Assembly: GCA_030849805.1 (NCBI GenBank)
Contig: JASANZ010001941.1
Coordinates: forward strand, 1,270 to 26,072
Reading direction: 5' to 3'
DNA: 24,803 nucleotides
Origin: Sergeia podlipaevii
Taxonomy: Eukaryota; Euglenozoa; Kinetoplastea; Trypanosomatida; Trypanosomatidae
Shown here: positions 7,554-14,522 of the stretch, piece by piece
Numbering within the stretch: position 1 is the stretch's first letter
Layout of the letters: each line of letters starts with the position of its first letter
Position numbers and translations under genes: made by a program
The notes under the pieces: generated by a model
The model's input: only the letters and a program-made list of their open reading frames with translations
The model's database searches: none
Told to the model about the DNA's origin: nothing

Positions 7554-9530
7554 TTAAAGCCGGCGCTTGTCACCTGGCGCATGACCACGAATAAGCGTCG
7601 GGCCATCGCCACTGCGTCGTTGCACGGCCTCAGACTTCTCCCTGAGGTGCATTGCCAATTCGTGCCTCGCCTTGAGTGCAGCAAGACGCCGCTGAGCTGG
7701 AGAGGCGAGTGTTGCAGAACGTGCTGAGGAAGACTTGGATGTTTGTTTGATCACTGTTTCACGATCCTCATCAAGCATAAATGGCTTTTCCTTCTCTCCA
7801 ACAAGGTGCTGCTCAACAAGCGCGTGGCGTAGCGCATTGCCATCCACCGCAACTGCTGCGCTGCCGCCTTGAGACTCGGACTGGTGCATGCCACGCCGCG
7901 CACGCTCAATCCACTCATCCACAGAACCCGATGGCACTGTTGTCGGCAACTTAGCCGAAATGGTCATCATTTTTGGTGATGACGTCGCCTCAGCACTTTC
8001 TGGCGGCAGAGCTGCGCAACTGGTGGTGGCGTACTCCGTGAGTTTCACTGCTTCGCTTAAATGTCGCGTATGTTCCGTCTCCACTGTAGCAAAGAGCACC
8101 TCAATACGGTAGTCTTTTGAAACGCGCGTTGCGTACTCAAATGCGTGAAAGGGCTGATGCGTCTGTTTGTATCCCATCGCGTACTCACTCAGGCAAGGCT
8201 CTGAAACCACAAAGAGACTTCGGGGATTGGTGTGCAGGCGCGGGAACCATGGGCAGTCACGATGCTGCATGTGCATTACCGTGGTGGAAACCAAGTTGAG
8301 AAGACCAAAATAGGCGCCAACAGATGGCGGCTTGCGGTGCACCGGATACCCAGAGAAGGTTCCAATCATCTCGCTTACCTGGCAGACATTGGGTGGTGAG
8401 GGGATAAGGCCAAGATAAAAGAAGCGGAACAACACGCGCTGCAGTGTGGGTGCGCGTTCAATCGCGAAAGCAAGAGTGTCCTTTCCTGGAATGCCAAGCT
8501 CACTTTCGTATAGGTTAACGCAGTACCGTGATTCCTCGGCAATGTACGCAGCGCGATGATCTTGCAAAAGTTGAAGCAATTCTTCGCACATTTGCGCCTC
8601 CTCGGCACGCGAGACAACACCTTGATAACCTACGAGACCGTTTACAAACATTTTTCGCAAACCGTACGTGCTACGCGGCTGCCCAATGCTATCCATGACG
8701 GGCTCTAACAGCTCCCCTTCCAGCAGACTCGAGTAGGTGCCGCCATCACTGTGCTGGCGCCGACGTGTATCACCCAACACCTCGCCACTGACGCCTTCTT
8801 GTCCTTCCTTCTCGCCCATGCCTTCTCCTCGCTTGCTGGCGAACTCGCCCATGAGCAAGCCAATCTCACCTCCCGCATTGACAGCAGAGCCAGAAACGCC
8901 TTTCCGTCGAGCAACACTCCACGAGTTAAGGCGCTGACGGGACTCTAAGTCCGCGCGGGCGTGGACGCTGTTGAACAGTGCCGAATCCTTCGGAACGGTC
9001 GTCCATCCGTCCTTGCCGTGGTACTCGCTCTCTGGAAGTCCATTGAGTTCAATGTCCGCCTCCCCGCCGTCAGTGAATTCTACCACTGACGCTGCTTGGG
9101 ATTCGAGGGCTTGCTGGAGCATGTGGCGCCGGCTTTCCGGTGTTGGCCGCGTCTCTTCAAGCCCGTGTGCGTCAATACCATCATAAAATCCGTACTTCTT
9201 AGGGAGAGGGGAAAGGTACGCGCCAGCCACTCCTGCGCGCATTACACTCGCCTCTTCGTCTTCCTTGAACTGACGAAAGCGCTGCCGCTGAGAAGGTTGA
9301 GAATAAACCGACTCATGCTCTTTAGGAATTGCAGTGCCACTGCTGCTGCCTAGTGGAGGAATGGAAGAAGCAAACAAAGGCTTTGTGTGTTCGTTGCTCG
9401 CATGTCGCGTCTCACTGCTAAACGGATGACGTGTAAACTGTCGCCTCCGTTTTGGCAAAACACGCGTTGCGCCACGCACTTCTCGCGGCGCTTCCACTTT
9501 AAAGAGAAGTGTGCCAGCTCTACTAAACAT
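7554..9530 (-). CDS. Probable mitochondrial protein with a degenerate AlkB-like (2OG-Fe(II) oxygenase fold) domain, 658 aa
   Basis: The first 45 residues are basic and lack acidic residues except near the start (MFSRAGTLLFKVEAPREVRG), suggesting mitochondrial import. Residues 60-290 are low in complexity. Residues about 295-485 follow the order of an AlkB-type domain. NVCQVSEMI (381-389) and YPVHRKPPSVGAYFGLL (395-411) resemble the N-x-Y...H-x-D...G strand block. Then come RSLFVVSEP (437-445), in place of the AlkB L-x-x-G-x-L-L-V-L-x-G strand, and a distal His region (YKQTHQPFHAF, 454-464). RVSKDYRIEVLFATVE (469-484) is in place of the terminal Arg-rich strand. The iron-binding H-x-D reads H-R-K, so Fe(II) binding as in active members is unlikely. 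The fold call is inference from motif order. The tail from 500 on is Ala/Ser/Glu-rich. If it has no catalysis, a binding or scaffold role is more likely than nucleic-acid demethylation. Confidence 0.85.
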   Translation of the reverse strand: MFSRAGTLLFKVEAPREVRGATRVLPKRRRQFTRHPFSSETRHASNEHTKPLFASSIPPLGSSSGTAIPKEHESVYSQPSQRQRFRQFKEDEEASVMRAGVAGAYLSPLPKKYGFYDGIDAHGLEETRPTPESRRHMLQQALESQAASVVEFTDGGEADIELNGLPESEYHGKDGWTTVPKDSALFNSVHARADLESRQRLNSWSVARRKGVSGSAVNAGGEIGLLMGEFASKRGEGMGEKEGQEGVSGEVLGDTRRRQHSDGGTYSSLLEGELLEPVMDSIGQPRSTYGLRKMFVNGLVGYQGVVSRAEEAQMCEELLQLLQDHRAAYIAEESRYCVNLYESELGIPGKDTLAFAIERAPTLQRVLFRFFYLGLIPSPPNVCQVSEMIGTFSGYPVHRKPPSVGAYFGLLNLVSTTVMHMQHRDCPWFPRLHTNPRSLFVVSEPCLSEYAMGYKQTHQPFHAFEYATRVSKDYRIEVLFATVETEHTRHLSEAVKLTEYATTSCAALPPESAEATSSPKMMTISAKLPTTVPSGSVDEWIERARRGMHQSESQGGSAAVAVDGNALRHALVEQHLVGEKEKPFMLDEDRETVIKQTSKSSSARSATLASPAQRRLAALKARHELAMHLREKSEAVQRRSGDGPTLIRGHAPGDKRRL

Positions 9531-10414
9531 AAAATGCTATCAGGTTACACTTGTGTTGCGTGTACGCTAGAAAAACAAAAAAAAGTTTAAACATCAAAAG
9601 AAAAATGGTAAGTTGACGGCAATGCCAAAACGAATGTATGCTCCAAAATAAGAAAGAAGAGAAAAATTGCTGAGATCAACAACCATGTATCGCATATCAC
9701 TTAAAATGTCACAACAAACTACTACTTGAAAATATAAAAACAGTTGCAACAGAGTATATGTTCTATATATACGTATTCAATCATCCACTCACAACGAAGG
9801 GAAGCGACCATATTCACCGTACACAAATGAGCCTCTTCTCTTTCTCTCTTACCTCCTCGTCCCAAGAGAACTAAAAGAACAGCCACTAAACAGACTTTGC
9901 CTTTAGAAAAAGAGTGAATAGAGCCTTGCATCAAGCAAACAAAAACTTTCTTTTTTTTTTTTAAAGGCACAAAAAAAGTGTATGTACGTGTGCAACTTTG
10001 TTCTTTGTCTTCTCAAAAATGTGAGAAAACTGAAATAAAAGTACAGAAAAACAAAAGCAAAACTCTAAGAAATAAGTCCTCTTGACATCGCGTGAGTACG
10101 TGTGTACAGAGTAAGTTTTATATGTTGTCCATGATAGGTCAACAGCAAGCATTTTTTAAAAAAAGAAAACTGCGCCTCTCCCCGTAGTATAGATGTGTAC
10201 GCATAACACCAAAAAAAAAAAGAGAGACAGTGGTAGCACTCCTCCTATGTATTATGCACAAAAAAAGCTGAAGCGCAGACATATCTGCATACGCCACCCG
10301 ATAGCATCTTATTTTCCTCTTGTCGTTTTGTAGTAAACCTTAAAAAAAAAAAAAATGAAAAAAAAATTCAGTAAACCGCATCTTTCAGATCTTCTTAAAT
10401 CTCAACCAAGACAA
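9531..10414. other. Intergenic region downstream of the intact reductase
   Basis: A-rich plus strand with several A-runs of 8-13 bases; presumed 3' UTR of the reductase and 5' region of the 658-aa gene. The small frames here are driven by A/T runs and look non-coding. Confidence 0.6.
9567..9604 (-). promoter_or_regulatory. Putative trans-splice acceptor of the 658-aa gene
   Basis: On the coding strand a T-rich tract (9604-9569) runs straight into TCTAG at 9571-9567. This is the clearest acceptor in the window and gives a 36-nt 5' UTR. Confidence 0.65.
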
Positions 10415-12481
10415 CTAAAGCTCAGCTGCAATCGTGTGAGCCTGCAAGATCGCGCCAACGGCATCAAGGTGCTTTGTGTAGTTGCAGCCACCAACCGTGT
10501 GCAGCTTCATCCCAGATGCGCTCATCTCGAACTCCTTGTGCGACTCCTGGCCAGTGCACAGCACAACAGAGTCCACCTCCAGCTTCGTCTCAACGCCGTC
10601 TACAACGTACGTAAGCACCTTGCCATCGAAGGATTTGTAATCAGCACCAGTAATGCCCTTCACCTTGCCGAAGCGAAGCTCCAAGCGGTGAATCCAGCCA
10701 GTCGTCGCACCAAGATGCGCACCGAGCTTGCCTTTGCCGCGCTGCAGCATCGTCACCACACGCTGCGGCGGCGCCAGCACAGGCCTCACCGTGCCACCGG
10801 GGGTGTCCACCTTCACGTTCACACCCCACTTCTTCGCAAACGGCTCCACCACCTCCTTCGTGTGGTTCGCGCCACCACGATCCTCAGGCGCGGTGATGAG
10901 AAACTCCGCCATATCGAACCCAATGCCGCCGCCGCCAATCACAGCCACGCGACGCCCAATCTTTTCCGGGTGGAAGATCGCCTCTGTGTACGAGAACACG
11001 TTGCCCTTACCCTCAATCCCGGGAATGATCGAGTTGCTCTTCGCCTTGGGGCCACACCCCGTCGCCACGACCACCTCGTCAAAGCCCTCAGCCTTCACCA
11101 TCTCGGAGGTGGCAGCAACGCCCATGCGCAGCGTCACGTTCGGGTCCTTGCGCAGCACGTTCGTCCAGTAGTTGATGCTGTTCTGGTACTCCTCCTTGCC
11201 GGGGATCCGCTTCGACAGGTGGAACTGGCCACCCAGCTCCGCCTCCTTCTCGAACAGCGTCACCTTGTGTCCGCGGCGCGACAGCTGGATCGCACACGAA
11301 GAGCCAGCAGGCCCACCGCCGATCACAGCGACCTTCTTCGGGGTGTTCGTAGGAATAATAGCACGCTTGGTTTCGTGGCATGCCTCAGGATTCAACATGC
11401 AGCTGGCAGTGCGACCTTTGAAAATATTGTCCAAGCATGCCTGATTGCAAGCAATGCATATGTTAATGCTCTCTGTATCGCCCTGCATGACCTTCTTGAC
11501 GAAGTAAGGATCAGTGAGGAAAGGACGGGCCATGGCGACAAGATCGGCATCACCGTCACGGAGCACCTGCTCAAGCACCTCGGGGTGGTTCATGCGGTTC
11601 ACCGCCACCAGAGGAGTGTCAATGCCCTTGCTGCGAAGGTGAGCACGCACGCCCTTTGTGGCCCACGCAAACCCGGCCCTCGGGACGGATGTAGCGATAG
11701 TAGGAATGCGTGCCTCGTGCCAGCCAATGCCGGTGTTAATGATCGAAGCACCGCCCTTGGCGACCAACTCTGCCAACTGAAGTACCTCCGCGTGGGTGGA
11801 GCCATCAGGCACCAGATCAAGCAGAGACAGACGAAACACCACAAGAAAGTCCTTGCCAACCTCGTCCCGCACCGCCTTCAGAACCTCTAACGGGAAGCGG
11901 ATGCGATTCTCGTAGCTGCCGCCGTATTCATCGGTGCGATGATTGGTGTGGCGCACAATGAATTCATTTAAGAGATAGCCCTCAGACCCCATAATCTCTA
12001 CGCCGTCATAGCCCGCAGCCTTCGCAAGGCCCGCAAGTCGTGCGTAGTCCCCCGTAGTCTTTTGAATTAGTGCCTTGTCCATCTCCTGTGGAATCATATT
12101 TGTTTGTGAGATGGGGCTCAGCAAAGGAGATGGAGCTACTACCTTCGGCCCATTAGAATAGCGGCCTGGATGAAGCATCTGAAGTACAATATGACCCCCA
12201 TGCTCATGCACAGCATCAGTGATGCAGCGCATCTGCTGCGCCTCTGATACAGTTTTAACTACTGTCTCTCCAGGATGCAGCAGTCCCTCTTCACTCGGAG
12301 AGAACCCACCAGTAATGATGAGGCCAGCGCCGCCCTTGGCACGCTCGGCATAGAACTGTGCAAGACGAGAGTATCCCTTGGCATGCTCCAGGCCGGTGTG
12401 CATGCTGCCCATAACCACACGATTGCGCAGCTTCGTGAAGCCAAAATCAAGCGGCTCTAGCACTTTTGGAAACTTCTGCAT
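10415..12481 (-). CDS. fadH: 2,4-dienoyl-CoA reductase, bacterial FadH type (FMN/4Fe-4S/FAD), 688 aa
   Basis: This enzyme reduces 2,4-dienoyl-CoA with NADPH, an auxiliary step in beta-oxidation of polyunsaturated fatty acids. The N-terminus (LRNRVVMGSMHTGLE) opens an Old-Yellow-Enzyme-type FMN barrel. Tyr169 in GSEGYLLNEF and His255 in GIGWHEAR match the known active-site Tyr and His of E. coli FadH (166 and 252). Cys342, Cys345, Cys349 and Cys361 have the C-x2-C-x3-C-x11-C spacing of the 4Fe-4S site. VAVIGGGPAGS (384-394) and VAVIGGGGIG (about 512-521) are the two dinucleotide-binding motifs for FAD and NADPH. Length is close to the 672 residues of the bacterial enzyme, so it looks complete. 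There is no presequence, and the C-terminus AAEL is not a standard glycosomal PTS1, so location is unclear. A monomeric iron-sulfur enzyme of this type in a trypanosomatid fits an old bacterial origin. A partial tandem copy lies just upstream. Confidence 0.97.
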   Translation of the reverse strand: MQKFPKVLEPLDFGFTKLRNRVVMGSMHTGLEHAKGYSRLAQFYAERAKGGAGLIITGGFSPSEEGLLHPGETVVKTVSEAQQMRCITDAVHEHGGHIVLQMLHPGRYSNGPKVVAPSPLLSPISQTNMIPQEMDKALIQKTTGDYARLAGLAKAAGYDGVEIMGSEGYLLNEFIVRHTNHRTDEYGGSYENRIRFPLEVLKAVRDEVGKDFLVVFRLSLLDLVPDGSTHAEVLQLAELVAKGGASIINTGIGWHEARIPTIATSVPRAGFAWATKGVRAHLRSKGIDTPLVAVNRMNHPEVLEQVLRDGDADLVAMARPFLTDPYFVKKVMQGDTESINICIACNQACLDNIFKGRTASCMLNPEACHETKRAIIPTNTPKKVAVIGGGPAGSSCAIQLSRRGHKVTLFEKEAELGGQFHLSKRIPGKEEYQNSINYWTNVLRKDPNVTLRMGVAATSEMVKAEGFDEVVVATGCGPKAKSNSIIPGIEGKGNVFSYTEAIFHPEKIGRRVAVIGGGGIGFDMAEFLITAPEDRGGANHTKEVVEPFAKKWGVNVKVDTPGGTVRPVLAPPQRVVTMLQRGKGKLGAHLGATTGWIHRLELRFGKVKGITGADYKSFDGKVLTYVVDGVETKLEVDSVVLCTGQESHKEFEMSASGMKLHTVGGCNYTKHLDAVGAILQAHTIAAEL

Positions 12482-12841
12482 CGCTGCTGAATATATGAAG
12501 ACGAAAAAAATAGCAAAATGCGCTAGTGTGTATGTACTCGAAGAAAAAAAATAGAATAAGAGAAACAGTAACTCTTTGATAAATAGAAGAATGAAGCACC
12601 TGCTAAAAAAGAAGGGGAAGAAAAACAGAACAGATAAATAAAAAATGGCAATACGTTGGAAATCTCAAACGAAATAAAAAGAGAAAAAGGAAGCTTCTCA
12701 CACCATACGTTGACATTAGTACTACTGACTAACCGTAGAAAAAAAAAAATTAAACGAACAAACAAACACTTAAAGTAGTTTTTGCTACCGCTATCAACCC
12801 AAATTGCGCAGCGTGTACAAAAAAAAAATCGTAAAAGGACA
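12482..12841. other. Intergenic region between reductase pseudogene and intact reductase
   Basis: An A/G-rich plus strand (pyrimidine-rich on the coding strand) that carries the splice signals of the intact gene. I see no remnant of the missing FAD domain here except the 10 bases at 12850-12859 that match part of the intact gene near 11242-11251. Confidence 0.6.
12537..12565 (-). promoter_or_regulatory. Putative trans-splice acceptor of the intact reductase gene
   Basis: On the coding strand a C/T tract (12565-12540) is followed by CGAG at 12538-12537, which would give a 55-nt 5' UTR. A second T-run followed by TTCAG lies within 10 bases of the ATG and is an alternative. Confidence 0.5.
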
Positions 12842-14022
12842 TCAAATCACCTTCTCGAAGCCACCGCCGATCACAGCGACCTTCTTCGGGGTGTTCGTAG
12901 GAATAATAGCACGCTTGGTTTCGTGGCATGCCTCAGGATTCAACATGCAGCTGGCGGTGCGACCTTTGAAAATATTGTCCAAGCATGCCTGATTGCAAGC
13001 AATGCATATGTTAATGCTCTCTGTATCGCCCTGCATGACCTTCTTGACGAAGTAAGGATCAGTGAGGAAAGGACGAGCCATGGCGACAAGATCGGCATCA
13101 CCATCACGGAGCACCTGCTCAAGCACCTCGGGGTGGTTCATGCGGTTCACCGCCACCAGAGGAGTGTCAATGCCCTTGCCGCGAAGGTGAGCACGCACGC
13201 CCTTTGTGGCCCACGCAAACCCGGCTCTCGGGACGGATGTAGCGATAGTAGGAATGCGTGCCTCGTGCCAGCCAATGCCGGTGTTAATGATCGAAGCACC
13301 GCCCTTGGCGACCAACTCTGCCAACTGAAGTACCTCCGCGTGGGTGGAGCCATCAGGCACCAGATCAAGCAGAGACAGACGAAACACCACAAGAAAGTCC
13401 TTGCCGACCTCGTCCCGCACCGCCTTCAGCACCTCTAACGGGAAGCGGATGCGATTCTCGTAGCTGCCGCCGTATTCATCGGTGCGATGATTGGTGTGGC
13501 GCGTAATGAGCTGAGTGAGCAGGTAGCCCTCTGGGGCCATGATTTCAACACCATCAAAACCAGCGTACTTGGCGTAGTGAGCAAAATCTTTAATTGTTTC
13601 TTGAACATGTCAGTGTCCATTTCCGTATGAGTGACCTTAGAATGTGAGATGGGGTTCATAATGGAGGAAGGGACTACTGAGATGTTCCCATTGCAGTAGC
13701 GGCCTGGATGAACCATCTGAAGTACAATATGACCTTCATGTCTGCGCACGGCAGCAGGAATACGCTTGAACTCGTCCGTATCCTTGTAGCTGCGTATAGT
13801 GCATTCCCCTGGATGCCGAAGGCCTTCGTCGCTAGGAGGGAAACCACCGGTAATGATAAGCACTGCGCCGCCAGCGGCTCTCATAGAGTAAAACCTCGTA
13901 GACTTTTCGTACCCAGCTAGTGCCTCAAGACCATTATGAATAATACCCATAACCACACGATTGCGCAGTTGCATGAAGCCTAGATCCAGAAGTTCAAAAA
14001 TTCTGGGGCATTTCATCATCAC
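12842..14022 (-). pseudogene. Frameshifted, truncated 2,4-dienoyl-CoA reductase copy (mosaic)
   Basis: This copy starts with a reductase-like N-terminus (residues 1-140, including LRNRVVMG and HPGRYCNG). That part differs clearly from the intact neighbour, with a little over half of residues identical. A single-base frame change near 13597-13602 ends the homologous reading. The homologous frame then continues (DGVEIMAPEGYLL onward) to 12842. A deletion of about three codons lies near the frameshift. From 13502 to 12861 the DNA is about 99% identical to the intact gene, keeping the active-site region and the 4Fe-4S cysteines. It then breaks off just inside the GGG of the first nucleotide-binding motif and stops after FEKVI. 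The FAD/NADPH half, about 300 residues, is missing. The frameshift could be a sequencing error, but the C-terminal truncation would remain. If the frame were intact, the product would be an FMN barrel plus Fe-S module of roughly 390 residues. Confidence 0.88.
12861..13502 (-). repeat. 642-bp near-identical repeat of 11313-11954 (gene-conversion tract)
   Basis: Aligned by eye at a constant offset of 1548 bases, the two segments show no indels and seven substitutions. Identity stops abruptly at both ends: beyond 13502 the copies fall to roughly two-thirds identity, and below 12861 they are unrelated apart from a 10-base match. This is direct sequence evidence for recent homogenisation or partial duplication. 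Confidence 0.92.
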
Positions 14023-14046
14023 TACGACAAATATATTTATGACGTT

Positions 14047-14069
14047 CTGAATATAAAAGAAAAGGAAAA
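14047..14069 (-). promoter_or_regulatory. Putative trans-splice acceptor retained upstream of the reductase pseudogene
   Basis: On the coding strand a C/T-rich tract (14069-14055) is followed by ATTCAG ending at 14047, about 24 nt before the ATG at 14022. Its presence suggests the broken gene copy may still give a spliced transcript. Confidence 0.45.
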
Positions 14070-14229
14070 TGATAAAAGTGGGTATGATGGTGTTTTCTAC
14101 AGCGTCTATATGGCAAGCAGCATCACGCCCTCAAAAAAAAAAAAAAAAAATGAAGAGAGAAGGAGCAAAAGGAAAAATAATTTTAGCAAAAAAATTATGT
14201 GTTAAAAAATTAGAGTCAATAGCTTGATC

Positions 14230-14267
14230 ACACGTTCACAATTCTTTCTTTTTTTAAAAGAACGTGT
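14230..14267. other. Inverted repeat, possible hairpin
   Basis: The arms ACACGTTC (14230-14237) and GAACGTGT (14260-14267) are perfect 8-base complements around a 22-base pyrimidine-rich spacer. It lies in the presumed 3' UTR of the 1546-aa gene. An 8-base stem with a wide loop can arise by chance, so no function is assigned. Confidence 0.4.
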
Positions 14268-14522
14268 GGTACTTTTCAACCAAGACAAACAACCGCAGTT
14301 CGATCTGTTTTCTAACAAGAGTAGTGTTATTGCCGCGGGGTTTGTTGCTTTTGTTTCCCGTAGTGGCATTCAAGTGTGCTTGTAATCCTGCAGTAGTACT
14401 CTGTGAAAAAAAAAAGAGAAAAAAAATTGAGGGGACCAAGACCACACCTTAACATAGCAGAAAACAATAGCACAACAAAAAAGAAGACGCAAACAATTGT
14501 GTGTTATCACCCCATCACTCAC

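Larger units (their letters stand above)
14023..14522. other. Intergenic region between the 1546-aa gene and the reductase pseudogene
   Basis: A-rich on the plus strand, with a 17-18 base A-run near 14133-14150 (a T-run on the coding strand). It contains a possible hairpin at 14230-14267. No coding sequence is seen. Confidence 0.6.

Noticed and set aside
10355..11890. 511-codon plus-strand open frame
   Set aside because: It lies wholly antisense to the intact FadH gene, has His/Arg/Leu-rich composition typical of the complement of a GC-biased gene, and its near-copy at 12782-13438 simply mirrors the repeated segment.
12782..13438. 218-codon plus-strand open frame
   Set aside because: Antisense shadow of the conversion tract; it matches the antisense frame of the intact gene and has no independent support.
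13435..13600. C-terminal 55 residues of the N-terminal pseudogene frame
   Set aside because: After the frame break this reads the homologous reductase sequence in the wrong frame; not treated as a real protein end.
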